The position numbers were made by a program, and so were the translations under genes. Shown piece after piece: positions 9,378 to 18,228 of a DNA stretch of 64,000 nucleotides (positions within the stretch are counted from its first letter, which is position 1; every line of letters starts with the position of its first letter). Location: positions 83,827 to 147,826 of the forward strand of contig WGLQ01000019.1 in NCBI GenBank assembly GCA_016125495.1. The letters run 5' to 3'. Below the pieces are notes generated by a model. The model did not search any database. It was given only the letters and a program-made list of their open reading frames with translations, and had not been told where the DNA came from. Origin of the DNA: Hyphomicrobiales bacterium. Its GTDB lineage: Bacteria; Pseudomonadota; Alphaproteobacteria; Rhizobiales; RI-29.

Positions 9378-10124
9378 ATGAGGCTCTATCCTGCCATAGA
9401 CTTGAAAGACGGCCAATGTGTGCGCCTGCGCCAGGGCGACATGGCGGCCGCGACCGTGTTCAACGACGATCCGGCGGCGCAGGCTCGGGACTTCGAGGCG
9501 TTGGGTTTCAGCTATCTCCACATCGTCGATCTCAACGGTGCTTTCGCGGGAGCGTCCGTCAATCGGGCGGCGGTGGAGGCGATCCTCGCCACGGTGACGA
9601 TGCCGGTGCAACTCGGGGGCGGCATCCGCGACATGGCCGGCATCGAGGGCTGGCTCGAGAAGGGTGTCGCGCGGGTCATCCTCGGTACCGTCGCGGTGAA
9701 GGACCCGGAATTGGTGCGTCAGGCCTGCAAGCGGTTCCCGGGGCGCGTGGCTGTCGGCATCGATGCGAGGGACGGCTTCGTTGCCGTCGAGGGGTGGGCC
9801 GAGGCGAGCACGCTCGGGGCGGTGGAGCTGGCAGCGCGTTTCGCGGATGCGGGGGTCGCCGCTATCATCTACACCGACATCGCTCGGGACGGCCTGCTCC
9901 GGGGGCTCAACTTCGCGGCGACGGCAACGCTGGCTGCCACCACGCCGATCCCGGTGATCGCCTCGGGTGGGTTCGCTTCCCTCGCCGACGTCGAAGCGCT
10001 GCTGCGTCCGGAAAACGCCAAGCTCGACGGGGCGATCGTCGGGCGCGCGCTCTATGACGGGCGCGTGGACGCGAGGGTGGCCCTGCGACTGGTGGGGGAG
10101 CGAAACCGGGGGAATCACTCATGA
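9378..10124 (+). CDS. hisA: phosphoribosylformimino-5-aminoimidazole carboxamide ribotide isomerase
   Basis: 248 aa from the ATG at 9378. TIM-barrel isomerase of histidine step 4 (ProFAR to PRFAR). The start [17 protein letters not shown] carries catalytic Asp8. The second catalytic Asp is in YTDIARDG, and the phosphate-binding loops GGGIRD and ASGGFASL are intact. The 12 codons upstream in frame are not conserved. It overlaps the following arginase-like gene by 4 bases (ATGA). Confidence 0.97.
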   Translation: MRLYPAIDLKDGQCVRLRQGDMAAATVFNDDPAAQARDFEALGFSYLHIVDLNGAFAGASVNRAAVEAILATVTMPVQLGGGIRDMAGIEGWLEKGVARVILGTVAVKDPELVRQACKRFPGRVAVGIDARDGFVAVEGWAEASTLGAVELAARFADAGVAAIIYTDIARDGLLRGLNFAATATLAATTPIPVIASGGFASLADVEALLRPENAKLDGAIVGRALYDGRVDARVALRLVGERNRGNHS

Positions 10125-10948
10125 ATTTGCCGACGGTCGCCCTCATCTACGCCTACTGGCCGAACCAGCCTTTCGGTGTCACGTGGTGTGATCTGCCGTG
10201 GGCGATCCGCTCGGCCGGCTTGCCGGAGCGGCTGACCAAGGCCGGTCACCAGGTGGTCGAAAGTGTCCTCATGGTGGAGGACGAGAGCCCGGAGGAGCTG
10301 CGCGCCGGCTTTCGGTTGGCGGGCCAGATCGCGGAGGAGGTGCGCAAGGCGCGGGCGGCCGGCGAACTGCCGGTGATCCTCTGTGGCAGCTGTGCGCTGG
10401 CGGCGGTCGGTGGGGTCGCGGGGCTCGGCGCGGACTGCGGAATCGTGTGGCTCGATGCGCATCCGGACATGAATACGCCCGAGACGACCACGAGCGCGCT
10501 GCTCGAGGGCATGGCGTTGGCGGTGGCGACGGGGACGGCTTGGCGCGCGATGGCGCGCGAGCATGCCGGGCTCGAGCCCGCGAGCCTCGGGCGGACGGTG
10601 CTGGTCGGGGCGAGAGACATCGAAAGGGCCGAGGCCGAGACGTTGCTTTCGGCCGGGGTGCCGGAGACGAAGGAGGCAGGTGTGGTCCTGGCGCGGCTCG
10701 CCGGAGCGCAACAGGTCTACGTGCATCTCGACATGGACGTGCACGATGCGCTCGCCGTGCGCAGCAATGCGTTCGCGGTGGAGGATGGGCCGGATGTCGC
10801 GACCGTCCGCGAGATCCTCACGGCCATCGACGGGCTCGGCGCGCTGGCCGTGACGGGGCTCGATCCCCAGGCCGAGGATGCCGAACGGGCACTCGAGATC
10901 GCCATCGAGCATATCGCCGCCGTGGCGGCAGGCTGGAGGGGCGAATGA
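10121..10948 (+). CDS. arginase/ureohydrolase-fold protein within the his operon
   Basis: 275 aa. The ureohydrolase fold is indicated by [14 protein letters not shown] (D112, H114, D116) and VHLDMDVHD (D204, D206, D209), which correspond to the family's DAHxD and DxDxxD manganese motifs. The first motif, normally GGDHS with a metal-ligand His, is replaced by CGSCALAA (residues 88-95). One manganese site is therefore altered and the substrate is probably not arginine in the classical way. The gene overlaps both hisA and hisF by 4 bases (ATGA each), so it is translated as part of the operon. Related arginase-family proteins with Cys at this point exist, but I know of no established reaction for them. 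Confidence 0.8.
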   Translation: MNLPTVALIYAYWPNQPFGVTWCDLPWAIRSAGLPERLTKAGHQVVESVLMVEDESPEELRAGFRLAGQIAEEVRKARAAGELPVILCGSCALAAVGGVAGLGADCGIVWLDAHPDMNTPETTTSALLEGMALAVATGTAWRAMAREHAGLEPASLGRTVLVGARDIERAEAETLLSAGVPETKEAGVVLARLAGAQQVYVHLDMDVHDALAVRSNAFAVEDGPDVATVREILTAIDGLGALAVTGLDPQAEDAERALEIAIEHIAAVAAGWRGE

Positions 10949-11799
10949 GCCTCAAGGCGCGGGTCATTCCCTGCCTCGACGTGAAGGACGGGCGGGTCGT
11001 CAAGGGCGTCAATTTCGTCGATCTGGTCGATGCCGGCGATCCGGTGGAGGCTGCGGCCGCCTATGATGCGGCTGGTGCGGACGAGCCTTGCTTCCTCGAC
11101 ATAACCGCGAGCCAAGAGCGGCGCGGAACTCTCATCGACATCGTGCGGCGGACGGCGGAGCGTTGCTTCATGCCGCTGACCGTCGGTGGCGGCGTTAGGG
11201 CGCCCGAGGACGTCCGTACCCTTCTCAATGCCGGCGCCGACAAGGTTTCGATCAACACGGCGGCCGTCAAGGACCCGGTGATCGTCGCGCGGGCGGCGGA
11301 AAAGTTCGGTTCGCAGTGCATCGTCGTCGCCATCGACGCCAAACGCGTCGCCGGGGGTGGCGGGCAGGACGGCGGCGGCATGGCTGGTCGCTGGGAGATC
11401 TTCACGCATGGCGGACGCACGGCGACGGGGATCGATGCCGTTGAATTCGCCCGCGAGGTCGTGCGGCTCGGAGCGGGGGAAATCCTGCTCACCTCCATGG
11501 ATCGGGACGGCACGCGCGCGGGATTCGATCTGGAGCTGACCCGGACGGTGGCGGAGGCGGTCGCGGTGCCCGTGATCGCCAGCGGCGGTGTCGGAACGCT
11601 CGAGCATCTCGCCGAAGGAGTTCTCGTTGGCAAGGCGAGCGCGGTGCTCGCGGCCTCGATCTTCCATTTCGGTCAGCATTCGATTGCGGAGGCCAAGCGG
11701 CACATGGCGGCTCGTGGCATCCCGGTCCGTCTCGACGGCCTGGCGGCATACGACGGTGGCCGGGTTGGCGCTGACACGGGGGTGGCACATGGTGCTTGA
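10945..11799 (+). CDS. hisF: imidazole glycerol phosphate synthase, cyclase subunit HisF
   Basis: 284 aa. TIM-barrel lyase that uses ammonia from HisH to turn PRFAR into imidazole-glycerol phosphate and AICAR. Catalytic Asp11 is in [14 protein letters not shown] and the second Asp in [17 protein letters not shown] and [11 protein letters not shown] bind phosphate. The start overlaps the arginase-like stop (ATGA). After the normal HisF end (GIPVRL) there are about 24 extra residues that overlap the start of hisE by 11 bases. These probably arose from loss of the original stop. A Gly-rich loop (GGGGQDGGG) follows DAKRV. Confidence 0.97.
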   Translation: MSLKARVIPCLDVKDGRVVKGVNFVDLVDAGDPVEAAAAYDAAGADEPCFLDITASQERRGTLIDIVRRTAERCFMPLTVGGGVRAPEDVRTLLNAGADKVSINTAAVKDPVIVARAAEKFGSQCIVVAIDAKRVAGGGGQDGGGMAGRWEIFTHGGRTATGIDAVEFAREVVRLGAGEILLTSMDRDGTRAGFDLELTRTVAEAVAVPVIASGGVGTLEHLAEGVLVGKASAVLAASIFHFGQHSIAEAKRHMAARGIPVRLDGLAAYDGGRVGADTGVAHGA

Positions 11800-12142
11800 G
11801 GGCGAGCGAGCCGACATGGGCGCCGAAGTGCTCGTCTCGCTCGCGGCAACCATCAAGGCAAGGCGGGGGGAAGATGCTTCCCTGTCCTACACCGCGAAGC
11901 TGCTCGCGGCCGGGCCCGCGCGCTGTGCCAGGAAACTCGGCGAGGAGGCCGTGGAATTGCTCGTGGCGGCGCTCAGCGAGGACGACGAACACGTCAAAGC
12001 GGAAGCTGCCGATCTTTTGTATCACTTGCTCGTGCTGCTCGAGGCGCGCAATATCCCGCTCTCCGACGTGCTCGACGTGCTGGCGGCAAGGGCCGGCACC
12101 TCGGGGATCGCGGAAAAGGCGGCACGCAAGGCGAGCGAATGA
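11789..12142 (+). CDS. hisE: phosphoribosyl-ATP diphosphatase
   Basis: 117 aa. Second step of histidine synthesis, hydrolysing phosphoribosyl-ATP to phosphoribosyl-AMP. The MazG-like all-alpha signature is present: [30 protein letters not shown], and [14 protein letters not shown] with the acidic metal ligands. The ATG at 11789 is preceded by GGGGTGG; a second in-frame ATG at 11816 is the alternative. Separate from hisI, as is usual in Alphaproteobacteria. Overlaps hisF upstream and coaA downstream. Confidence 0.95.
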   Translation: MVLEGERADMGAEVLVSLAATIKARRGEDASLSYTAKLLAAGPARCARKLGEEAVELLVAALSEDDEHVKAEAADLLYHLLVLLEARNIPLSDVLDVLAARAGTSGIAEKAARKASE

Positions 12143-13161
12143 GCAGGCGCCGCGGTTCTTCCAGAAGGCCGGACAAGATGCCGTCCCGCGTTGCGCTCGA
12201 TTTTTCACCCTACTCGCGCTTCACGCGCGGAGAGTGGGCGCGACTTCGGGCGGACACGCCCATGACGCTGGACGAGGCCGACGTCGAGATGCTGGCGGGT
12301 CTCAATGTCCAACTGTCGATGGACGAGGTGATCGATATCTACCTGCCGATCTCGCGCCTCATAAACCTTTACGTCCGCGCCTCTCAGGACCTGCATTCCG
12401 TGACCTCGCTGTTCCTCGGCAAGACGAACGGCGATGCCGGTAATGTCAGGCGGAACAACCACAAGATGCCCTTCATCGTCGGGCTCGCCGGCAGTGTCGC
12501 CGTCGGCAAGAGCACGACGGCGCGCGTGCTGCAGGCGCTGCTTTCGCGTTGGCCGGACCATCCGCGGGTCGATCTGGTCACGACCGACGGCTTCCTGCTG
12601 CCAAATGCGGAGCTGGCGAGGCTCGGGCTGATGGAGCGGAAAGGTTTTCCAGAGAGTTTCGACGGCGGGCGGCTGATCAACTTCGTCGCCGACGTCAAGG
12701 CGGGGCGACCCAACGTGCTGGCACCGGTCTATTCGCATTTCGACTACGACATCATCGCGGGCGAGCACATCATCGTCGATCGACCCGATATCCTCATCGT
12801 CGAGGGCCTCAACGTCCTGCAGCCGGCCACGCTTCCGCGTGCCGGCGACGCGGTGCCGTTCGTCTCCGATTTCTTCGACTTCTCGATCTACATCGACGCC
12901 GACGAGGCGCTGATCGGGCGCTGGTACATCGAGCGGTTCCTGCGGCTCCGGGAGACGGCGTTCCGCGATCCCGCCGCTTATTTCCATCGCTATGCCCACC
13001 TCAACGACGAGGAGGCCTACGAGACGGCCAAGGGCATCTGGGAGCGGATCAACCTCAAGAACCTGGTGGAGAACATCCGGCCGACGCGCATGCGAGCCGA
13101 TCTCATCCTGCGCAAGGGCGAAGGGCACCGGGTGGAAACGGTGATGCTCCGCAAGCTCTGA
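12139..13161 (+). CDS. coaA: type I pantothenate kinase
   Basis: 340 aa. ATP-dependent phosphorylation of pantothenate, the controlling step of coenzyme A synthesis. The P-loop GSVAVGKST is at residues 118-126, followed by [37 protein letters not shown] and the IYIDADE segment are CoaA-specific. The ATG overlaps the hisE stop (ATGA), so coaA closes the his operon, an arrangement repeated in Alphaproteobacteria. An alternative internal Met14 would trim a basic N-terminus. Length is slightly above E. coli CoaA. Confidence 0.97.
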   Translation: MSRRRGSSRRPDKMPSRVALDFSPYSRFTRGEWARLRADTPMTLDEADVEMLAGLNVQLSMDEVIDIYLPISRLINLYVRASQDLHSVTSLFLGKTNGDAGNVRRNNHKMPFIVGLAGSVAVGKSTTARVLQALLSRWPDHPRVDLVTTDGFLLPNAELARLGLMERKGFPESFDGGRLINFVADVKAGRPNVLAPVYSHFDYDIIAGEHIIVDRPDILIVEGLNVLQPATLPRAGDAVPFVSDFFDFSIYIDADEALIGRWYIERFLRLRETAFRDPAAYFHRYAHLNDEEAYETAKGIWERINLKNLVENIRPTRMRADLILRKGEGHRVETVMLRKL

Positions 13162-13202
13162 GACGGCGGGGGGCTCGACACAAGGGAGGCGTAAAATGCG
13201 AA

Positions 13203-13224
13203 AGGGCCGGCGGTTGCCGGCCCT
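13203..13224 (-). terminator. stem-loop terminator between coaA and the AT-hook gene
   Basis: A perfect 9-bp inverted repeat (AGGGCCGGC / GCCGGCCCT) with a 4-base loop. Read on the minus strand it is followed by TTTCGCATTTTA, a T-rich run, and lies about 30 bases after the stop of the AT-hook gene. It should therefore end that transcript. On the plus strand it could also stop coaA, though no T run follows there. Confidence 0.7.
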
Positions 13225-13255
13225 CAGCGCTGTTCTCGGTCCGGATCGCTCGAAA

Positions 13256-14215
13256 TCACGATCCGGATGGACGTGGACGCCTCCTTGCCCATTGCTGCTG
13301 CGCCTTCAGGATCGACAACGACATGTCGATCATGAAGGCCTGCTGCCGCAGGAAAGCCGCCAGAGGAGAGTTCTTGATGGCGGATTCGTAAACCTGGATT
13401 TGGTTCTCCACCATGCTTCCCACGGCGGCGTCGACGTCCTTGGGCAGTCTGCCGAACTGCTTCAAGAGCTGTTCGGGCTCGGAGATGAACCGCAGCAACT
13501 GGGCTGCACCGGCCGTTTTCTCGCCCGCCGCTCCGGCCGGATCACCTGCCGCCGCGCTCACCTTGCCGGAAGCGGCGAGGCGCGAGGAGGCAGGCATCGA
13601 TTTGAGCGGTCGGCTGGGTAAGTGGTCCGAAGAGGACTTCTTGGCCGAACCCTTTCCGGCGGCCTTGGCGACGGTGCGCTTGGCGGGTGCACGGCCGGCC
13701 GTCGGCTTCTTGGCCGGTGCCTTGGCCGCCGCACGGGCCGGTGCCTTGGCCGCAGCCTTCGTTGCCTTGGCGGCAGGCTTCTTTGCGGCCGGGGCGGCTG
13801 CCTTGCGTGCCGGAGCGGCCTTGGCAGCCGGCTTGCGGGCGGCGGGAGCGGCGGGAGCGGGAGCCTTGGCGGCCGCCTTGCGTGCCGGAGCGGCCTTGGC
13901 TGCCTTGGCCGCAGGAGCCTTGGCGGCCACCTTGGGAGCCGCTGCCGGTTTTGCGGCCTTCTTTGCCGCCGCCGGTGCCGCCTTGCGGCGTTGCGGCTTT
14001 CCGCCCGCTGCCTTCATGAGCTTTCTCTCATCCTGGCTGAACTTGTCGCGAAGACGGCGGATCGTCGACGGGTTGGTGATTCCGGCCTTCTTGATGGCCG
14101 TGGTCGGCTTCACCTCTGGATCGGCTGCCATGATGGCCGCGATCTTCGCCAGCATTTCGCTGTCATCGATCCCCGAACCTTTGGGTCTGCCACGCTTTGC
14201 TTTCTTCTCTGCCAT
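13256..14215 (-). CDS. AT-hook and histone H1-like Ala/Lys/Pro-rich DNA-binding protein
   Basis: 319 aa from the ATG at 14215. The layout is three-part. Residues 8-13 are an RGRPKG AT-hook. Residues 17-70 are a small helical domain (DSEMLAKIAAIMAADPEVKP, then AIKKAGITNPSTIRRLRDKF) that looks like a helix-turn-helix. Residues 70-205 are a low-complexity run of AAKKA, KAPA and ARKAA units like eukaryotic H1 tails. The C-terminal 75 residues form a helical, phasin-like region (SPLAAFLRQQAFMIDMSLSI). This suggests a nucleoid protein, possibly linking DNA to another particle as PhaF or PhaM do with PHA granules. No PHA genes lie nearby, so that link is unproven. Monocistronic, with its own terminator. 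Confidence 0.75.
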   Translation of the reverse strand: MAEKKAKRGRPKGSGIDDSEMLAKIAAIMAADPEVKPTTAIKKAGITNPSTIRRLRDKFSQDERKLMKAAGGKPQRRKAAPAAAKKAAKPAAAPKVAAKAPAAKAAKAAPARKAAAKAPAPAAPAARKPAAKAAPARKAAAPAAKKPAAKATKAAAKAPARAAAKAPAKKPTAGRAPAKRTVAKAAGKGSAKKSSSDHLPSRPLKSMPASSRLAASGKVSAAAGDPAGAAGEKTAGAAQLLRFISEPEQLLKQFGRLPKDVDAAVGSMVENQIQVYESAIKNSPLAAFLRQQAFMIDMSLSILKAQQQWARRRPRPSGS

Positions 14216-14461
14216 TTCTATTCCCCACAGAATTGATTCGACACTTGCGAGTCTGCCTTCCACCCCACTGAATATCCACATAAAAGTCGAGGAAATGCTG
14301 TGATTTGAGTTACTTGGGTCGCCCAGGCGCGATTTCTTCCGCGTCTTGGGCGAAAATGTTGCGAAAAAGCCTCGTCGACTTCGCCAGACAACCGTTCCGT
14401 CGAGAGTGTTTTCGCCAAGTATTCGTGCCTCCGTACCTCGGCGGGTCGACCGCGCGCGTGC

Positions 14462-15466
14462 CTAAAACTCCACTCCCTCCCGCCGGACGAGGGTGTCGAG
14501 CGGAACCTCGGGGCGGGCGCCGACGTGGCCGATGACCTCCGCCGCGGCGATCGAACCGAGCCTACCACACGTCTCCAGAGGGAGGCCGCGGCCGAGCCCG
14601 AAAATAAAGCCGGCAGCATATAAATCACCCGCGCCCGTTGTGTCGACAACTTTTCGCACGCGACCGGCGGGGATCGATATGCGACCTTCGCCCGAGACGA
14701 TCACCGAGCCCTCGGCACTGCGCGTTACGACGGCGAGACGGCATTCCCCGGCCACGAGTTCGATCGCCTTGTCGAGATCGCTGGTTTGGTAGAGGGCGAG
14801 GAGTTCCTCCTGGTTGGCAAAGAGGAGATCGACACCGTCGCGGACCAGGCGGCGAAAGGCGTCTCGGTGACGGTCGACGCAGAAGACGTCGGAAAGGGAG
14901 AGCGCGACGGATCGCCCGTGCGCCTGGGCGATGCTCGCTGCGCGCTCGAAAGCGCGTTTGGCGGCTTCACGATCGAAGAGGTAACCCTCGAGGTAGGTGA
15001 AGGCCGAGGCGGCGATGACCGCGGTATCGATTTCGGTCTCCGAGAGGTGGGGGCTGATGCCGAGGAACGTATTCATGGTGCGCTGGCCGTCCGGCGTGAC
15101 CAGGATGAGGCAGCGGGCGGTTCGTGCTTCGGGTTCGGGAGCGGCGGCGGTCGCAAAATGCACGCCGGTTGCCGTCAGGTCGTGGCGGAAGACCGTGCCG
15201 AAGTCGTCGTTCGCCACCTTGCCGATGAAGGCCGCCTTGCCACCGAGGGAGGCTATGCCAGCAAGCGTGTTCGCCGCGGAGCCGCCGGAGACTTCGACCG
15301 TTGGTCCCATCGCCCCGTAAATTGGGGCGATCTCGTGCTCCTCTATGAGCTTCATGCGTCCCTTGTCGAGCGAAAGGGCGGCGAGGTCCTCTTCCTCGCA
15401 GCGGGCGATGACGTCGACGATGGCGTTACCGATGCCGACGGCATCGTAGGTGGCGGGTGTGCTCAT
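14462..15466 (-). CDS. PfkB family adenosine kinase
   Basis: 334 aa. Start at the ATG at 15466, which has GAGGAG just upstream. Ribokinase-fold sugar/nucleoside kinase: GIGNAIVDVIA at the start, the GGSAANTLAGIASLGG substrate motif, and the PfkB signature 2 with catalytic Asp in DTTGAGDLYAAGF. The gene matches the adenosine kinase type common in Alphaproteobacteria, which salvages adenosine to AMP; other ribokinase-family substrates cannot be excluded from sequence alone. Same strand as and 86 bases downstream of nth. Confidence 0.9.
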   Translation of the reverse strand: MSTPATYDAVGIGNAIVDVIARCEEEDLAALSLDKGRMKLIEEHEIAPIYGAMGPTVEVSGGSAANTLAGIASLGGKAAFIGKVANDDFGTVFRHDLTATGVHFATAAAPEPEARTARCLILVTPDGQRTMNTFLGISPHLSETEIDTAVIAASAFTYLEGYLFDREAAKRAFERAASIAQAHGRSVALSLSDVFCVDRHRDAFRRLVRDGVDLLFANQEELLALYQTSDLDKAIELVAGECRLAVVTRSAEGSVIVSGEGRISIPAGRVRKVVDTTGAGDLYAAGFIFGLGRGLPLETCGRLGSIAAAEVIGHVGARPEVPLDTLVRREGVEF

Positions 15467-15552
15467 TTGCTCCTCGGGGAAAGCGGGTGGTGGATCGGAA
15501 CTGGGCGGTCGCGCGAGGCGTTGCTGCTGGGGCGATATGGCTCGGCGGGGGC

Positions 15553-16260
15553 TCAGGGCTCGGGTGTGATGTGGGGGGCGGTCTTCGCGTCGAAGCGGCA
15601 GAGGTCGCGCACGAGGCATTCGGCGCAGCGCGGCTTGCGCGCGGTGCAGACATATCGGCCGTGGAGGATGAGCCAGTGATGGCAGTGGAGCTTGTGGCTC
15701 TCCGGCACGAGACGCTCGAGATTGCGCTCCACGGCGAGCGGATCGTCTCCGGGCGCGAGCCCCGTGCGGTTGGCGACGCGGAAGAGATGGGTGTCGACGG
15801 CGATCGTCGGCTTGCCGAAGGCGATGTTCAGGACCACATTGGCAGTCTTGCGGCCGACACCGGGGAGGCGCTCGAGGGCCTCGCGCTCTGTCGGCACCTT
15901 TCCGCCGTGTTCACGCAGCAGGATTTCGGACAGCGCGATCACATTCTTCGCCTTGGTGCGAAAAAGACCGATGGTGCGGATGTATTCGCGTAGCCGCTCC
16001 TCGCCGAGGGCGAGCATGGCAGCGGGCGTCTCCGCGATCGCAAAGAGTGGCGCGGTGGCCTTGTTCACGCTCGCGTCGGTGGCCTGTGCCGAGAGGACCA
16101 CGGCGACGAGGAGTGTGAACGGATTGGTGGCGTCGAGTTCTCCCTTCGGCTCGGGATCGGCGCGGCGAAAGCGCTCGAACATCTCGAGGCGCTCGGCCGC
16201 CGTGAGCCGCGAGGGCCGGGCGCGGCGGGGGCCTTTGGAAGTACGGCGGGTCGTGTTCAT
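15553..16260 (-). CDS. nth: endonuclease III
   Basis: 235 aa. DNA glycosylase/AP lyase for oxidised pyrimidines in base excision repair. The helix-hairpin-helix LPGVGRKTANVVLN contains the catalytic Lys, and the catalytic Asp is in TIAVDTHLFRV. The 4Fe-4S cluster Cys pattern C-x6-C-x2-C-x5-C is intact in CTARKPRCAECLVRDLC. The N-terminus has a basic extension of about 20 residues. Divergent from the DUF2244 gene. Confidence 0.97.
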   Translation of the reverse strand: MNTTRRTSKGPRRARPSRLTAAERLEMFERFRRADPEPKGELDATNPFTLLVAVVLSAQATDASVNKATAPLFAIAETPAAMLALGEERLREYIRTIGLFRTKAKNVIALSEILLREHGGKVPTEREALERLPGVGRKTANVVLNIAFGKPTIAVDTHLFRVANRTGLAPGDDPLAVERNLERLVPESHKLHCHHWLILHGRYVCTARKPRCAECLVRDLCRFDAKTAPHITPEP

Positions 16261-16299
16261 TTGGGTTGCCCGGTCGAGCTACACTGGCGATAAGTAGGG

Positions 16300-16797
16300 A
16301 TGATCGAGAACACGCTTAAAGGAAGCACTCGCGGCGGGCAAACGCGTATCCTGCTCGCGCCCAATCGCTCGCTGAGCCGGCGAGGCTTCCTGCTGCTCAT
16401 GACCCTCTTCGGGGTGATTTCGTTCGCCTGCGGCGTGGCATTCGCGCTGATCGGGGCTTGGCCGGTGCTGGGATTCTTCGGTCTCGACGTGCTGATCGTC
16501 TACGTGGCGTTTCGTCTGAATTATCGGGACGGTCGCCATCTGGAGCTGATCGATATCGGCGACGAGGAGCTTTCGCTGCATGCGCTCGGATCATCGGGCG
16601 GGCGCAGGACCTGGGTTTTCAATCCTTATTGGACCCGCGTGGCGCTCGAGCCGACCTCGCCCGTCACGAACGACCTTCGGATCGGTTCGCACGGCGAGTG
16701 GATCACCTTCGGACGGTTTCTCAGCGAGGAGGAGAAGGTCGAGGTCGCCGACCTGCTCGGGGGATTACTCGCGCACCGACGCGGTTTCCGAGGGTGA
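16300..16797 (+). CDS. DUF2244 domain membrane protein
   Basis: 165 aa. Two adjacent transmembrane helices at about residues 29-50 and 52-72 (SRRGFLLLMTLFGVISF, then WPVLGFFGLDVLIVYVAFRLNY). A cytosolic beta-rich domain follows with the conserved WVFNPYWTRV and GRFLSEEEKVEVADLL. This is the DUF2244 layout, of unknown function and widespread in Alphaproteobacteria next to nth. Only 39 bases separate it from the divergent nth start, so they share a promoter region. Confidence 0.9.
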   Translation: MIENTLKGSTRGGQTRILLAPNRSLSRRGFLLLMTLFGVISFACGVAFALIGAWPVLGFFGLDVLIVYVAFRLNYRDGRHLELIDIGDEELSLHALGSSGGRRTWVFNPYWTRVALEPTSPVTNDLRIGSHGEWITFGRFLSEEEKVEVADLLGGLLAHRRGFRG

Positions 16798-16971
16798 GAC
16801 GCGCCGACGCGTTTCGCGCTCCGTCTGGTCTCGCCGGAACGCAACCCCGGCTCTTTGCCCGTTTTCGGGTGGCCGAAGCTGTTCGCAGGTGACAATTCTG
16901 CGGGCTCGAGGCGCAGTGTCCGCGGCGCATGTCCGGCGGCCCTGCGTCGGCAGCGGTCGGGGAGATTGGAC

Positions 16972-17910
16972 ATGGCTGGCTTACGCATCGTCGAGCGGGG
17001 AGAGGACCTGGTGACGGAGCAATCGGGCGGATGGGCGATGGAGGCGCCGGATCGCGACTACGAGCGCGTGCGCCGGGCGATCGAGTTTCTCAGCGAAAAC
17101 AGGCTCGATCAGCCGGAGCTCGCGGAACTGGCCGGTGTCATGGGGCTTTCGCCGACGCAATGCCAACGGCTGTTCAAGCGCTGGTGCGGGCTCAGTCCGA
17201 AGTCGTTCCTGCAAGCGATCACTGTCGACCATGCGCGCCAGCTGCTCGAGGGCTCGGCGAGCCTGCTCGATGCCAGCCTCGAGGTCGGCCTTTCGGGTCC
17301 CGGGAGATTGCACGATCTTTTCGTCGAGCACGAGGCCATGACGCCGGGGGACTACAAGCGTCGCGGCGATGGACTTCTCATCCGCTACGGGTACGCTCCG
17401 TCTCCGTTCGGAGAGTGTCTGGTGATGGCGACGGAGCGCGGGCTGTGCGGGCTGGCGTTCTGCGACGAAGCGGCGGGGGAAGGCGCCGGTCCAAACGGGC
17501 GCGTTGCAGCATTCGAGGATATGGCCCGCCGCTGGCCGGCGGCGCGCTTCCTCGAGGACGCCAGCATGGCGTCGGCTGCCGCGAGCGAGGTGTTCGGATG
17601 CGCGGGCGAGGGCCGCGAGGCGACGGTGCGCATCGTGCTCATCGGCACAGACTTCGAAATCCGCGTCTGGGAGACGCTGCTGCGAATTCCGATTGGCAGG
17701 GCCGTTACCTACAGCGACATTGCCGCGCACGTCGGCCAGCCGACGGCATCGCGGGCGGTCGGGAGTGCGGTCGGGCGCAATCCGATATCCTTCGTCGTGC
17801 CTTGCCACAGGGTGCTGCGGCGGGACGGTGGGCTCGGCGGGTATCACTGGGGGGTGACGCGCAAGCGCGCCTTGATCGGCTGGGAGCGCGGTCGGCTCGA
17901 ACCCGCGTGA
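16972..17910 (+). CDS. AraC-type helix-turn-helix fused to methylated-DNA-[protein]-cysteine S-methyltransferase
   Basis: 312 aa from the ATG at 16972, which has GGGGAG seven bases upstream. Residues about 25-120 form the AraC HTH domain (LAELAGVMGLSPTQCQRLFKRW). The C-terminal portion (about 220-308) is the Ogt/MGMT domain, with the acceptor Cys in FVVPCHRVLRRDGG and the ASRAVGSAVGRNP motif. It repairs O6-alkylguanine by suicidal transfer. Unlike E. coli Ada, the N-terminal zinc domain that senses methylphosphotriesters is absent, so classical adaptive self-activation is not expected. The fusion order is that of Ada minus domain A. Confidence 0.9.
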   Translation: MAGLRIVERGEDLVTEQSGGWAMEAPDRDYERVRRAIEFLSENRLDQPELAELAGVMGLSPTQCQRLFKRWCGLSPKSFLQAITVDHARQLLEGSASLLDASLEVGLSGPGRLHDLFVEHEAMTPGDYKRRGDGLLIRYGYAPSPFGECLVMATERGLCGLAFCDEAAGEGAGPNGRVAAFEDMARRWPAARFLEDASMASAAASEVFGCAGEGREATVRIVLIGTDFEIRVWETLLRIPIGRAVTYSDIAAHVGQPTASRAVGSAVGRNPISFVVPCHRVLRRDGGLGGYHWGVTRKRALIGWERGRLEPA

Positions 17911-17944
17911 TGCTCGGCGGCGCCGGAAATCGAGCGGCAGCCAA

Positions 17945-18143
17945 AAAAAGAGCGGGCGGCCATGCCGCCCGCAAGATCAGAGAAAGTCGTCACAGAACTA
18001 GAAATCCGGGATATCGTTCATCATGGCCAAGTCGAGATGACCAGAATAACGATGCAACCCGGTACACGCCCGTCCGACGCCTCCAAGGGGTGGATCGGAG
18101 GCCTCAGCACAGCAAATGAATATCGCGCGTGGCGGTGATTCGC
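17945..18143 (-). ncRNA. candidate small RNA or short transcript downstream of gpmA
   Basis: The 318-base stretch between the AraC-Ogt gene and gpmA has no conserved gene but holds a complete minus-strand unit. A promoter-like TTGGGC-N17-CACTAT spans 18178-18150. A strong 9-bp stem followed by seven T residues lies at 17972-17945. The implied transcript is about 195 bases and contains a GCCTCC/GGAGGC hairpin. A minus-strand frame ending MMNDIPDF at 17998 (TTG at 18171, or a shorter peptide) has no clear ribosome site, so a coding role is possible but weaker. No known RNA family was recognised. Confidence 0.4.
17952..17972 (-). terminator. strong intrinsic terminator, minus strand
   Basis: A 9-bp perfect stem (GCGGGCGGC / GCCGCCCGC) with a 3-base loop. 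On the minus strand it is followed by TCTTTTTTTGG, so it is a textbook rho-independent terminator. It lies about 260 bases beyond the gpmA stop, too far to be its ordinary terminator, and most likely ends the short transcript predicted just upstream of it. The T run is on the wrong side for the plus-strand AraC-Ogt gene. Confidence 0.75.
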
Positions 18144-18228
18144 CTAGTGATAGTGCTGAATTCGCACACAAGGCCCAAGATACGCCTGTGGATCAGGGGC
18201 ACCCCGCGAGGCAATCGGGCGTTGCCCG

